DNA of 64,000 nucleotides, from contig NZ_FNSV01000005.1 of assembly GCF_900105905.1 (NCBI RefSeq), positions 806,001-870,000 of the forward strand, read 5' to 3'. Source of the stretch: Rhodococcus koreensis. GTDB taxonomy: Bacteria > Actinomycetota > Actinomycetes > Mycobacteriales > Mycobacteriaceae. The notes below the pieces were generated by a model. That model saw nothing but the letters and a program-made list of their open reading frames with translations. It did not search any database and had not been told where the DNA came from. Every line of letters begins with the position of its first letter. Within the stretch, counting starts at the first letter, position 1. A program made the position numbers and the translations under genes. Shown here piece after piece: positions 46,995 to 56,519 of this stretch.

Positions 46995-48172
46995 AAGATG
47001 TTTCGGTAATTGAGTGAGAACTGATCATAAGGAAAGTCCGGTGTGGTCGAGGAAGCTCTGACACAGGTCGTAGCTCGAGCCGACTCGGGTCAGCCCGAAC
47101 TCGGTCGCCACGCGGACCTCGTCGAGGGTATCGGGGCACAGGTTGGCCAGTTCGGTGGATTTCATGTTGCCCCAGACCTGTTCGATCGGGTTGAGCTCAG
47201 GAGCATAGGCAGGGAGGCGTTCGACGTGGAGCCAGTCGCGTTGGGTGGCCAGCCACGCGGTCATCGCGCGGGACCGGTGGGCCATGAGCCCGTCCCAGAT
47301 CACGATGACCTTCTCGCCGGCGAAATGGGTGCGTAATTCGGTGAGAAACTCGATGAGCTTGTCGGTGTTGTAGGCGCCGTCGGTCATGGAGAACACGAAC
47401 GCGCTGCGACTGCGGTCGTGTCGATAGGCCAGGACCCCGGCCATGGACATGCGTTTCCAGGAGAATCGATGATGCAGAACCGGTGTCACGCCTTTCGGCG
47501 CCCAGGTTGCTCGGACCACCGGGAGCAGCGACACACCGCTTTCGTCCTGGAAGCAGATCCATGCACCTTGGCGCCGCGCTATTTTTTTATCCGCGGCCAC
47601 TCGTTCTCGCGCCAGGCGACGATGGCGTCCTCGTCGCGTTCGACTGCCCGCCGTGCGGGACGCTGGCGGCTCCAGCCCAGCCTGGTCCGCAGGATCGTCC
47701 AGGTCTGGGTGGGTCCGTAGGTCACGCCGGTGAGCCGCTCGATCACGATCGCGACCCGGCCCAGCGTCCACACCCCGGTCGCGAAGCCGTGAGCCTGGGG
47801 CCCTTTCAGCAATTCCTCTCGGATCACGGCGATCTGGGCGTCATCGAGCCGGGACCGACGTCCCGCGCGACCGGCACCTTCCAATGCCTCGTTGCCTCCT
47901 TCGATCCACTGTCGATGCCAGCGTGAGGCGGTCTGCTGGGAGACCTCCAACTCGACCGCGACATCCACCTGCCGCCGCCCTGCGGCGAACATCTCCGCGG
48001 CCTGCATCCGCCGGTCACGCAACGCCCCGAGGTCACGGCGACCGCCGCGCCGCTTGACTTTCCGGGCGTCGGACCCCACGCCGGAACCGGTTTCCTTCCC
48101 TGCCATTCATCAATGATCAAGCAGCACGGTGCGAATCACGCGCAACGACACACCCTATTACCGAAACATCTT
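46995..48172 (-). mobile_element. IS630-family insertion sequence, structurally complete
   Basis: The 1178-base element has perfect 16-base inverted ends, AAGATGTTTCGGTAAT at 46995 and its complement ending at 48172. It is flanked on both sides by TA (46993-46994, 48173-48174), the normal IS630/Tc1 target duplication. It carries one transposase gene in two frames joined at an A7 run. It separates the DoxX-ended catabolic operon from older transposase debris. Confidence 0.92.
47025..48106 (-). CDS. IS630-family transposase, two frames joined by -1 frameshift
   Basis: The first frame (48106-47579) encodes the helix-turn-helix half: MQAAEMFAAGRRQVDVAVEL, then VSQQTASRWHRQWIEGGNEA. It stops right after the run of seven A on the minus strand (47582-47588). 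A slip of -1 there continues into the second frame (to 47025). That frame encodes the DDE half: ICFQDESGVSLLP (first Asp), VIVIWDGLMAHRS (second Asp) and LPAYAPELNPIEQVWGNMK (Glu). Together they make about 360 residues, normal for the family. The A-AAA-AAA run is a classical slippery site, so the frame change is probably functional. Confidence 0.88.
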
Positions 48173-48368
48173 TAGGCCCGGGATCGGACTCGGACCCTAC
48201 TTTCTGCGCATTCGACGCTGTGACGCCCGCTTCTTCGGTCGGTGTGCGAGACGTTCGACTCTGTGGTGCGGTGAATCTGGCGAACCCGTGCCCGATAATG
48301 GGTCATTTTCGACGGACAGGCGAGGTCGGCCACCGGGATCCGTGGATTCCGTTGCCGGGGCGGGGTAG

Positions 48369-48966
48369 CTATCTGCCCGGTCCCCTGGCAGCCAGAGATG
48401 CTGCGTGGCGAGTGGCGGATGGGGTGCTGCGCCGCCGCCGTCGGGGTCGGCGTTCGGGCTCCGGCTCGCCGAGGAACCGACCCCAGGAATCGAGAACCTC
48501 GCGCCGGGTGGCCCAGTCGTGCAGGTTCAGGATGTTCAGGGCGACGAGGGTGAATCCGGCGAGCAGGGTGTAGCGGCGGAGTCCGCAGCCTCGGAAGTAC
48601 CCGCGGTGCACACCGAGCCGGTTCTGCTTCAGGTCGGCGAACACACTCTCGATACCGACCCTGCGGTGATAGGACGCCTCCCAGTCGAGGGTGCCGTGCT
48701 GGAACGGCACCGCAGGTCCGGGTAGTCCGTGTCGGAGAGGGTGATCGTGCGCCCGCAGCCGAAGGGTGTACCCGGGCAGGATGGACGGCGGGCCCGCGGT
48801 AACGGCGTGCCCCGTCGGGTTGGCGGGCGTCGTGCGTGACGAAGGCGTAGGCCTGGCGGGCCTGGTGCCGGCGGTCGAGCCGCCCGCGCACGCCGACGTC
48901 CATCTTGGTGTCGATCGGCTCGATGTCGTGCAGCCCCGCAGGAAGACTCACCAAACTCGGATTCAC
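48369..48966 (-). pseudogene. DDE transposase remnant (transposase-11-like C-terminal half)
   Basis: The frame over 48710-48369 gives the family C-terminus: YHRRVGIESVFADLKQNRLG with the catalytic Glu, and RRYTLLAGFTLVALNILNLH. Upstream, another frame (48966 to about 48780) has IEPIDTKMDVGVRGRLDRRH. The two parts do not share a frame and the N-terminal half is missing. It is debris of an older insertion, next to the IS630-type element. Confidence 0.65.
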
Positions 48967-49055
48967 CTCGCTTCCCCTCGTGGGACCGCTGGGTACACGC
49001 GAGCCCGAGGGCTGGCGGCCAGCTCTTGGTCGAGAACCGCCGCGGACCCTAGCCG

Positions 49056-50201
49056 CTACAGCGACTTCGCGATGATTCCCTTCATCACCTCGTTGGCGCC
49101 CGCGTAGATCTTCTGGACGCGGGCGTCCTCGTACATCCGGGCGATCAGGTACTCACGCATGTACCCGTAACCACCGTGCAACTGCACGCACCGGTCGATC
49201 ACCGCACACTGCTGCTCGGTGAGCCAGTACTTGACCATCGCCGCCTCGGACGGATCCAGTTCCCCGCGCAGGTGCGCCTCGATGCAATGGTCCAGGAACA
49301 CCGCACACGTGCGGGCGATGGTCTGACACTCGGCCAACTCGAACGCCGTGTTCTGGAACTCGAACAGACTGTGCCCGAACGCCTGCCGCGACTTCGTGTA
49401 CGCCACGGTGTCCTCCACCGCACGAGTCATCGCCCCGGACGCCTGCGCGCCGATGATCAACCGCTCCTGCACCAACTGCGCCATCAACTGCCCAAAACCC
49501 TGCCCCTCCGCCCCGAGCAGATTCGACACCGGCACCCGCACATCGGTGAACGACAACTCCGACGTGTCGGCGCCGTGCTGACCGACCTTGTCCAACACCC
49601 TCCCGACGGCGAACCCGGGGCAGTCCCGCAGATCCACGATCAGCAGCGCCACCCCCTTCGCGCCGACCTTCGGGTCGGTCTTGACCGCCAGCACGATCAT
49701 GTCCGCGGACGCGCCGTTGGTGATGAACGTCTTCGACCCGTTGACGATGTACTCGTCGCCGTCCCGGATCGCGGTGGTCTTGATCGCCTTGAGATCCGAC
49801 CCGGCGCCGGGCTCGGTCATGCCGATGGCACCGAGGATCTCCCCGGTCGCCATCCCCGGCAGCCAGGTCGTCTTCTGCTCCTCGGTGCCGTACTCGAGGA
49901 GGTAGTGCGCCACGATCCCCGAATGCACCGAGATGCCGAGCGCGAGGTCGCCGGCATAGCCCTGGGCCTCGAACACGGCGAGGTCGTGGGCGAACGTGCC
50001 GCCACCGCCGCCGTACTCCTCCGGGATCGAGCACAGCAGCAAGCCCAGTTTGCCTGCGGCGAGCCATACCTCGCGGTCGATGCGATGCTGAGCGTCCCAC
50101 TTCTGGTGGTGCGCGACCACCTCGCGTTCGAAGAACCCGACCGCGAGTTCGGACAGAGCCCTCACCTCGTCGTCGTGCCAGGAGGGTGTGTGCTTGTTCA
50201 T
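49056..50201 (-). CDS. Acyl-CoA dehydrogenase
   Basis: The 381-residue protein has CSIPEEYGGGGGTFAHDLAV, the flavin-binding IGAIGMTEPGAGSDLKAIKT-type region, SKTFITNGASADMIVLAVKT, RQAFGHSLFEFQNTAFELAE and LHGGYGYMREYLIARMYEDA. It closes with IYAGANEVMKGIIAKSL, the form seen in the long-chain/isovaleryl-like branch. It oxidises an acyl-CoA to the enoyl-CoA with FAD. ATG 50201 is preferred to a very long upstream frame. A hairpin terminator separates it from the upstream permease gene. Confidence 0.9.
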   Translation of the reverse strand: MNKHTPSWHDDEVRALSELAVGFFEREVVAHHQKWDAQHRIDREVWLAAGKLGLLLCSIPEEYGGGGGTFAHDLAVFEAQGYAGDLALGISVHSGIVAHYLLEYGTEEQKTTWLPGMATGEILGAIGMTEPGAGSDLKAIKTTAIRDGDEYIVNGSKTFITNGASADMIVLAVKTDPKVGAKGVALLIVDLRDCPGFAVGRVLDKVGQHGADTSELSFTDVRVPVSNLLGAEGQGFGQLMAQLVQERLIIGAQASGAMTRAVEDTVAYTKSRQAFGHSLFEFQNTAFELAECQTIARTCAVFLDHCIEAHLRGELDPSEAAMVKYWLTEQQCAVIDRCVQLHGGYGYMREYLIARMYEDARVQKIYAGANEVMKGIIAKSL

Positions 50202-50304
50202 GATGTTTCTTTCTCGGATGGTGTCGTTGCGCGGGGCTCCGCAGTCGGGAGCCGCGCGCGGGGCGTTGGTCTTGGCCTCTGCGTTTACCGGTGGGGCACG
50301 GTGA

Positions 50305-50336
50305 GGTGGCTGGAAGGATGTGTCCTTCCAGCCACC
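50305..50336 (-). terminator. Hairpin between permease and acyl-CoA dehydrogenase genes
   Basis: GGTGGCTGGAAGGA (50305-50318) and TCCTTCCAGCCACC (50323-50336) form a perfect 14-base stem with a TGTG loop. It lies just after the permease stop codon on the minus strand. There is no T-run. Confidence 0.75.
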
Positions 50337-50359
50337 ACGGTTTCTCAGATTCGAACTCG

Positions 50360-51802
50360 TCAGACTTCTTCGACCGCAGCGGGTTGCGGTGCGACTTCTA
50401 CCGCGGCGCTCGGTGCTCTGCGCTTGGTGATCGCGAAGACGGCGAGGAGGACGACGAGGACGATCAGCACTACCCAAGACATGGCGTTCGCCGGCGAGGG
50501 CGGTGGATTGATGACCCCGTTGATGTACATCCACGCGGTCGCCACGGCTCCGAAGACGGACGTACCGATCAGGAAAGGCCGGTACTCGTCCGCGCGGACG
50601 GTGAGCACGATGGCGCCGATGGTGATCAGGACGTACGGAAGCACCCACAGGTACACGACCAGTGGTGCGACCGTGTAGTACGCCGACACCACATCTCCCG
50701 CGGTGAAGACGAGGGCGGCGACGAGGACGAACCCGGCGATGGACATGACCGCGATGCTGACGAAGGGGCTGTGGTGGCGAGGATGGATCTTGCCCAGCGG
50801 AGCGGGCAGGATTCCGTCGCCGGCGAGGGTCATGGCGAATCGCGCACCGTAGTTGATGAAGCCGATGAGTGCGGCGAAGGTGGCGACCGCGAGGACCAGA
50901 TCGCTGGCGGTGGCGACGCCGGAGCCGAGTCCGGCATGCAGCGCCAGCGCCGCGGGTGCCGACATTCCGGCCTCCAGTTCGGCGGATGCGGCCTGCAGTC
51001 CCGGGACCTGGAGAATGGTGACCAGGGGAAAGAGGCCGCCGAGGAGGACTGGGACGGACATGACCGCGAGAGGAACGTTGCGGCGAGGATTGCGAGTCTC
51101 CGCGGCGAGTGCGGTGCAGGATTCGAAGCCGACCAGGAAGGCCGCACCGACTGCCATGCCCTGGAGCGTTCCGCTGAGGCTGAACTCGCTGAGGCTGAAC
51201 TGGTCCGCGAGATCGAGTCCAGTCTTGGCGGCGCTGGCGATGGTGATGACCAGGACGAGGGGGAACGACAGCACGGCGAGGGTCACTGCGATCCACACCG
51301 AGGTGTCGAGGCCTCGGTAGGCGATCGCGGCGGCGAGCGCGAGAGCGATGAGGAAGATTGCCAGTTGCGGCCCGAAGGACAGGGCGTTATCGACCCCGTG
51401 GGAGAGCAAGAAGCTACCGGCGAAGATCCCGACGACGGCGGCGAGTGCTCCGATCGCGGCGATGAACCCGGCGAGTAGAGCGGCCGCTGTCAGGTATCGG
51501 GCCCAGGGGCCGAATACCTCTCCGATGTAGGAGTAGAGCGATCCGGTGGCGACGTATCGCCGGGCGAAGGCGGTGACTGCTCGCCCGACGCAGACGACGG
51601 CGATCGTGGAGAGAAGTGACGCCTGCCATGCGTTGGTGCCGGCGGTGCTGAACACGAGCAGGGGCACCAAGGCGATGCCGACTGCTGGGAAGAAGGAGGC
51701 CAGGGACAACGAGACGAGTGAGGCCCTGCCCAAACGTCCCGTTTCGAGATGCGCCTCCGTGGTGGGGTCGCCGCCTGGTGTGGGGGTGGAGGGGTTCGTC
51801 AT
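50360..51802 (-). CDS. APC-family amino acid/amine permease
   Basis: The 480-residue protein has about 12-14 membrane segments. Features are SLASFFPAVGIALVPLLVFS, RRYVATGSLYSYIGEVFGPW, VGFESCTALAAETRNPRRNV (the conserved APC stretch) and FINYGARFAMTLAGDGILP. APC permeases bring in amino acids or amines with protons. A nearby flavin amine oxidase and shared promoter boxes suggest that an amine could be the cargo. Confidence 0.86.
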   Translation of the reverse strand: MTNPSTPTPGGDPTTEAHLETGRLGRASLVSLSLASFFPAVGIALVPLLVFSTAGTNAWQASLLSTIAVVCVGRAVTAFARRYVATGSLYSYIGEVFGPWARYLTAAALLAGFIAAIGALAAVVGIFAGSFLLSHGVDNALSFGPQLAIFLIALALAAAIAYRGLDTSVWIAVTLAVLSFPLVLVITIASAAKTGLDLADQFSLSEFSLSGTLQGMAVGAAFLVGFESCTALAAETRNPRRNVPLAVMSVPVLLGGLFPLVTILQVPGLQAASAELEAGMSAPAALALHAGLGSGVATASDLVLAVATFAALIGFINYGARFAMTLAGDGILPAPLGKIHPRHHSPFVSIAVMSIAGFVLVAALVFTAGDVVSAYYTVAPLVVYLWVLPYVLITIGAIVLTVRADEYRPFLIGTSVFGAVATAWMYINGVINPPPSPANAMSWVVLIVLVVLLAVFAITKRRAPSAAVEVAPQPAAVEEV

Positions 51803-51977
51803 GTCAGGCCGCCTTCGACGCTGTGGCGATGCACGCCGGGTGCTTTCGGTGTGATCCGGTTCTGTCGACGGTGGATTCCTGCTCGGTCATGTGAGCTCCT
51901 TCGGTGAGGGTGACTTGACCGGGGTGTGACGACGCGCACTCCGATCGATGAGCGAGAACGCTACTGCCGTGATACCG

Positions 51978-52000
51978 CTAACACAAGAGGTTTTATGTTA
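51978..52000 (-). promoter_or_regulatory. TAACA/TGTTA box upstream of the permease gene
   Basis: CTAACA (51978-51983) and ATGTTA (51995-52000) are half-sites in inverted arrangement. AGAGGTTTTATGTTA (51986-52000) resembles AGAGGTTGTAGTGTTA upstream of the amine oxidase gene. The distance to the permease ATG is about 180 bases. Regulator identity is inferred. Confidence 0.45.
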
Positions 52001-52095
52001 AAAGTATCAGCGGGTGGGTTTCCCCGCCCCCGCCCTCTCGCCGGGGACGACCGCGCCCTCCGCCCGGCGAGACGGCGTGCCGGTCGCCATTGCCG

Positions 52096-53307
52096 TCAGT
52101 TCGGGCGTGCTGGAACGAATCTCACGGGGAGCTCGATCGGGCCGGTGTTCCCGGTCGGTGGCCGATGGCTGGGCGGGGCGGAGAATCGCGGCTGGGTGAC
52201 GCGCTGCGAAAGGGCTTGCAGCGCTTCGCGGATGTCGAGGCGGGCGACGAAGTGCCCGAGGCAGTGATGTCGCCCTCCCCCGAAACCGAAGTGGGGGGCG
52301 CGCTTGGCCGTGATGTCGAAGCTCGCCTCTCCGACGGCGAGGGGGTCGGTGCCGGCGGAGTAGGACATGAGGTGGAGCACCGTCCCCTCCGAGATGTCGA
52401 CGCCCTGGAAGGAGAAGTCCTCGATGGCCAGTCGAGTGGTCCAGTGGATCGTCGGATTGAAGCGAATGACTTCCTCGACGGCCTGGGCGGCGAGTTCCGG
52501 CCGGTCGGCGAGCAGCGCCCATTGATCGGGGTGCTCGACGAAGGCCTGCATCATCAAACCGAGTTGGCTGCGGGTGGTGTCCATGCCGCCGAAGATCAGG
52601 CTGGTGATCAGCTCCCGAAGTTCCTGATCGCTCAGCCGGTCCCCGTTCTCGTCCGTTGCGATAACCAGTTGCGAGACGAAGTCCTCGGTGGGCTGGATGC
52701 GGCGCTGGGCGACGAGTTCGTCGGCGCGAGCGTAGAGGGCGAGGATTGCGGCTTCGATCGTGGCACGCTGCTCGGCGATCTCGGGGCCGAAGGCCAGCCC
52801 CATGTCGGCCGAGAGCTGCGTGAGCTCGCGCCAATCCTCTTCGGGTAGGGCGAGCAGCCGGCACAGGGCGCGAGACGAGTACGGTTCGGCGAAGTCCGTC
52901 ATGAACTCGCACGCGCCGGAGTCGGCGAACTGGTCGATGACATCGTGGGCGAGTTCGCGGAAACTCTCGGTCATCGTCGCGATGACCGAGTGTGAGAACG
53001 CGGGGTTGACCAGCTTGCGGATGCGGGCATGGTCCTCACCCTCCATGCCGACCAGGGAGCTCTTCCACCAGTCCGAGAGCACACCGTCGGTGATGCCGTT
53101 CTGCGCGGGCCAGGACCAGCTTCCCTGCCGGAGGCGGCGATCCTTGAGCAGGGCACCCACCTCACCGTGACGTAGGACCGCGATACCGTAATTAGTTCGG
53201 GCATACCAGTTTCGCTTCCTGGCAGCACGGATCTCCTCGCCCATCGCGGAGAAACCCGGGTCGGTGATCTTCAGCAGATTGCCGTCGGTGGCAGATGTGA
53301 TACTCAT
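52096..53307 (-). CDS. Cytochrome P450
   Basis: The 403-residue bacterial class P450 has the I-helix FGGMDTTRSQLGL, the K-helix ExxR in QAVEEVIRFNP and the heme loop FGFGGGRHHCLGHFVARL with the cysteine thiolate ligand. The acid-alcohol pair of the I-helix is Asp-Thr. It hydroxylates an unknown substrate with electrons from a ferredoxin. The only ferredoxin gene in the window is far away (18290). It is divergent from a FadR-type regulator with a strong palindrome between them. Confidence 0.93.
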   Translation of the reverse strand: MSITSATDGNLLKITDPGFSAMGEEIRAARKRNWYARTNYGIAVLRHGEVGALLKDRRLRQGSWSWPAQNGITDGVLSDWWKSSLVGMEGEDHARIRKLVNPAFSHSVIATMTESFRELAHDVIDQFADSGACEFMTDFAEPYSSRALCRLLALPEEDWRELTQLSADMGLAFGPEIAEQRATIEAAILALYARADELVAQRRIQPTEDFVSQLVIATDENGDRLSDQELRELITSLIFGGMDTTRSQLGLMMQAFVEHPDQWALLADRPELAAQAVEEVIRFNPTIHWTTRLAIEDFSFQGVDISEGTVLHLMSYSAGTDPLAVGEASFDITAKRAPHFGFGGGRHHCLGHFVARLDIREALQALSQRVTQPRFSAPPSHRPPTGNTGPIELPVRFVPARPN

Positions 53308-53312
53308 GTTTT

Positions 53313-53337
53313 AACTCTAACATTAGATGTTAGAGTT
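53313..53337. promoter_or_regulatory. Perfect palindromic operator between P450 and GntR genes
   Basis: AACTCTAACAT (53313-53323) and ATGTTAGAGTT (53327-53337) form a perfect 11-base inverted repeat around TAG. It lies six bases from the P450 start codon and 48 from the regulator start, ideal for repression of both genes. Confidence 0.82.
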
Positions 53338-53384
53338 GCAAGTACTCGACTTTGCATTCTCGAGACCTATATGCTGTGAAGATA

Positions 53385-54173
53385 ATGGATACAAATGACT
53401 CGGCGTCCGACTCCCGGACCCCCTCACCGGCGTCCCTGCTCGTTCGCAGTGTCATCCTGTCCCCGATCGGCGGTGAGGGGCTGGTCGCGCAGACCGTTCG
53501 CCGGCTCGGCGATGCCATCGGCCTGGGCATCTTCGACGTCGGAGCACGACTCCCCTCCGAGTCGGAACTGGCCGACCAGCTGGGGATCTCCGCGATGACC
53601 TTGCGCGAAGCACTCGCGGTGATGCGCGAAGCCGGCTACGTCGAGACCCGACGCGGGCGCCAGGGCGGCACCTACGTCAAACAGCTGGCACTTACGGTTC
53701 CCGAACGCGAGGCGCAGAAGCGGATCGCGACGATCACCGACGAGTACATCACCGACCTCACCGATTACCGCGTCGCCATCGGCGGAGAGAGCGCGGCGCT
53801 GGCCGCCGAACGCGCGACGCCCGAGGACCTCGACGGGATGCGGGAACTGATCGAACGTATGGACGCCGCAGAGGCATTCGAGGAATTTCGCAAGTGTGAC
53901 GCAACCTTTCACGTCACCATCGCCTCGTGCACGCGGTCGCAAAGGCTGGCCCGGGCAGAGACGGAGCTGCAGGCCGAGTTGTCCCCACTGATGGGGGCGT
54001 TCCGAGTGGGCCCGCAAGCCCGGCGCACCTCCAATGACCAGCACCGCAAGATCTTCGCGGCGATCGAAGCCGGAGACGGCGAGCGAGCGCGCCGCCTGAT
54101 GGCCGAGCACATGACGAGCAGCGCGGAAGCAATTCTGGGATTTACCCGCGCCGCAGCAAGCGCCGGCAGTTAA
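53385..54173 (+). CDS. GntR-family regulator, FadR subfamily
   Basis: The 262-residue protein has the GntR winged helix (GARLPSESELADQLGISAMT, then REALAVMREAGYVETRRGRQ, GGTYV) and a C-terminal FCD domain. That domain has DLTDYRVAIGGESAALAAER, CDATFHVTIASCTRS and a final HxxxH-type helix. ATG 53385 gives a typical start. It probably represses itself and the divergent P450 through the palindrome between them. Confidence 0.9.
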   Translation: MDTNDSASDSRTPSPASLLVRSVILSPIGGEGLVAQTVRRLGDAIGLGIFDVGARLPSESELADQLGISAMTLREALAVMREAGYVETRRGRQGGTYVKQLALTVPEREAQKRIATITDEYITDLTDYRVAIGGESAALAAERATPEDLDGMRELIERMDAAEAFEEFRKCDATFHVTIASCTRSQRLARAETELQAELSPLMGAFRVGPQARRTSNDQHRKIFAAIEAGDGERARRLMAEHMTSSAEAILGFTRAAASAGS

Positions 54174-54266
54174 CCCGACCTCAGTCGGTCGCGCGCGAGA
54201 GTGTGCCCGGCGCGCCACTGTGTTTCAGGGGTCTGTCGACCCTTTGCCGGTTGCCGGATCCCCGAA

Positions 54267-54305
54267 GCCCAGGCGCGCGAATAAGCGAAACACGCACGCC
54301 TGGGC
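54267..54305. terminator. Bidirectional hairpin terminator
   Basis: GCCCAGGCG (54267-54275) pairs with CGCCTGGGC (54297-54305). It lies between the converging GntR and acyl-CoA dehydrogenase genes in a 277-base gap that holds no gene. Confidence 0.65.
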
Positions 54306-54450
54306 CCGGGATCGACGGAGTGCGCCACCCTTCTGATCGCCGGCGCACTACCTCCTCCACGCCTGTTCGAGAGCCCGCGGGGATCCCGGGTGCCGCTCGC
54401 TCGGCATGCCTGACCGACATAGGGTCGGGGAGGAAGGGCGTGACGGCCAT

Positions 54451-55425
54451 CTAGAGCCGGTGGGCGTGCTCCGGCTCGCTCAGCGACCACAGGTCGACCT
54501 CGCGGGTCGGGAGGGTGTGCCCGCCCCAGCTGCGTTGGTGCAGCCCCTCGTCCCGGTCGGCCCACAGCAGCAGGGTGCGGTGCCGGAGCGTGGCGTCCGC
54601 GGTCAATCCGAGGGCACCGTGCAGTTGGTGTGCCTGGGTGGCGACGTCAGAGGCGACATCGCCCGCGAGCGCTCGGGCCGCGGTGGCAGCGAAGCGAATC
54701 CGCTCGGGGTCTGCGGTGTGCAGTCGGCGAGCGAACTCGGCGATCGCCTCGTCGAGTTGGAGCTGCGCGATTGTCAGTCGGCCCAGCTCCTGTGCCACGG
54801 CGGGAAGCTTGATCAGGGGCCGGCCGAACTGGACCCGGCTGGAGACGTAGGCGCGGGCCTGCTCGATCGCGCCGGAAGCCGCGCCCGCGATTTCGTGGAC
54901 GAGCAGGAACTGGGCCAGCACACCGTCGGGTCGATCCCCGAGGTCCTCCGGGGGGTCGGTTCGGTGCAGCGGGCGGCCCGCGACGTCACGGTCCACCGAA
55001 CCCGGCACCGCCCGGGCTTCGGTGGTGCCGTCGGCGCCGACGACGACGGTCGCGATCGGATCCCAGACCCCGAACGAGTGCGCGCTGACAACGATTTGCC
55101 CGGGGGCTGTCGGCTGGACGGCGAGGGCGCGCGCAACCAGGGTCTGGCGGACGGGGAGGGCGGCGCCTGCGTGGGCGAGGGCGCGGGTGGCGGCGGCAGC
55201 GGCGTCGATGAGTTCGGCCGACCCGGCCAGCGCCTCGAAGCTGGTGCAATCGACGTCGTCGAGAATCGTGGTCCATCCCAATTCTTCGGCAACCTTCCAC
55301 TGTTCGTGGAAGTGTTCGGCCTCCGAGACGAGACCGCCGGCAACCGGGAGTTCCCAGGTAGTCACCACATCGGCGACGATTTCCGCCAGTTGCGCGGCTT
55401 CGTCGGTGAGAATTGTCGTGCTCAT
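54451..55425 (-). CDS. Acyl-CoA dehydrogenase-family subunit (short, beta-like)
   Basis: The 324-residue protein has a weak N-terminal domain. The C-terminal acyl-CoA dehydrogenase helices include VQFGRPLIKLPAVAQELGRL and DVATQAHQLHGALGLTADAT. It overlaps the next upstream acyl-CoA dehydrogenase gene by four bases. In actinobacteria such pairs form alpha2-beta2 enzymes in which one subunit lacks parts of the flavin or catalytic site; this smaller one fits the partner role. Confidence 0.82.
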   Translation of the reverse strand: MSTTILTDEAAQLAEIVADVVTTWELPVAGGLVSEAEHFHEQWKVAEELGWTTILDDVDCTSFEALAGSAELIDAAAAATRALAHAGAALPVRQTLVARALAVQPTAPGQIVVSAHSFGVWDPIATVVVGADGTTEARAVPGSVDRDVAGRPLHRTDPPEDLGDRPDGVLAQFLLVHEIAGAASGAIEQARAYVSSRVQFGRPLIKLPAVAQELGRLTIAQLQLDEAIAEFARRLHTADPERIRFAATAARALAGDVASDVATQAHQLHGALGLTADATLRHRTLLLWADRDEGLHQRSWGGHTLPTREVDLWSLSEPEHAHRL

Positions 55426-56519
55426 TGCATTTCCTTCGTGACGATGGACAGCATGACCGGGGCGGCGCCGCCGCGCAGGCCCGACTTCGGGGAGGCGATC
55501 ACGGCGGCGTCGAACAATGCGCGCACTCGCTCATCGCACCGGCCCAGCAGGGGCCGGACGAAGTCGAGCGTGGCCAACTCGAGTCGGTTTCCGAGGTACT
55601 TGCTGGTGGCGGCCTCGGCGACCGGGCTGCGTCCGGCGTCCAAGGCGGCCGCGATGTCCCGCGCGAGTGAGCGCAGAACCGTCAATTGTGCGGTCAGCAC
55701 GCGCAGTGCGGCGCGGTCGGTGTCGTCGAACACTTCGGCGTCGAGGACTGCGCCCAGGACCGGATACATCGACAGGAACCGTTCGGGGCCACCGCGTTCG
55801 AAGGCGAGCTGCGAGATGACCTGCTGCCAGCCGTGCCCCTCGGTGCCGATCAGCCACCGGTGGGGCACGTGCACGTCGTCGAAGACGACTTCGTTGAAGT
55901 GATGTCCGCCGTCCATGCCGATGATCGGTTGCACGTGCACCCCGGGCGCGGAGGTGTCGACCACGAACTCACTCAGGCCTGCGTGCCGGTCCCCATCTGT
56001 GGAGGTGCGGGCGAGGACGTAGAGGTAGTCGGCGAAGTGGGCGCCGCTCGTCCAGACCTTGCGGCCGTTGATGACCCAGCCCTCGTCGGTGCGGGTGGCG
56101 GTGGTGCGGACGGCGGCCAGGTCGGAGCCGGCGTCCGGTTCGCTCATCCCAAGCGCGAAGCTGATCTCGGCCCGGGCCAGTCGCGGACAGAATTCGTCCT
56201 GGAGCGTCCGGCTGCCGTGACGGATCAGGGTCGGGCCGATCTGCCGTTCGCCCGCCCAGTGGTAGGAAACCGGGGCGCCGGCCCGGAGCAGTTCCTCGGT
56301 GACCGCAAGGCGGGAGAGGTTCGATTCCGCGGCGCCGCCAAGGTCCTTCGGCCAGGTCAGCGCGAGGAGTCCGCGCCGCCCGAGTTCCCGGCTGAACTCG
56401 GGGTCGGCGTCGCCGCCCCAGGCATCGCATCGGGGTTCGTAGTCCCACTCGGCGCACAATTCGCGCACCGCCGCACGCAGCGTTTGTTCTCGTGTAGTCA
56501 TCGTGTCCTGGCTTGTCAT
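55422..56519 (-). CDS. Acyl-CoA dehydrogenase (alpha-like subunit)
   Basis: The 365-residue protein has LLALTWPKDLGGAAESNLSR, SFALGMSEPDAGSDLAAVRT, EGWVINGRKVWTSGAHFADY and HHFNEVVFDDVHVPHRWLIG. It is a full acyl-CoA dehydrogenase core of the FadE type paired with the downstream short subunit. ATG 56519 overlaps the enoyl-CoA hydratase stop (ATGA); ATG 56501 is a possible alternative. The substrate is probably a CoA ester formed by the CaiB-type transferase of the operon. Confidence 0.87.
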   Translation of the reverse strand: MTSQDTMTTREQTLRAAVRELCAEWDYEPRCDAWGGDADPEFSRELGRRGLLALTWPKDLGGAAESNLSRLAVTEELLRAGAPVSYHWAGERQIGPTLIRHGSRTLQDEFCPRLARAEISFALGMSEPDAGSDLAAVRTTATRTDEGWVINGRKVWTSGAHFADYLYVLARTSTDGDRHAGLSEFVVDTSAPGVHVQPIIGMDGGHHFNEVVFDDVHVPHRWLIGTEGHGWQQVISQLAFERGGPERFLSMYPVLGAVLDAEVFDDTDRAALRVLTAQLTVLRSLARDIAAALDAGRSPVAEAATSKYLGNRLELATLDFVRPLLGRCDERVRALFDAAVIASPKSGLRGGAAPVMLSIVTKEMQ

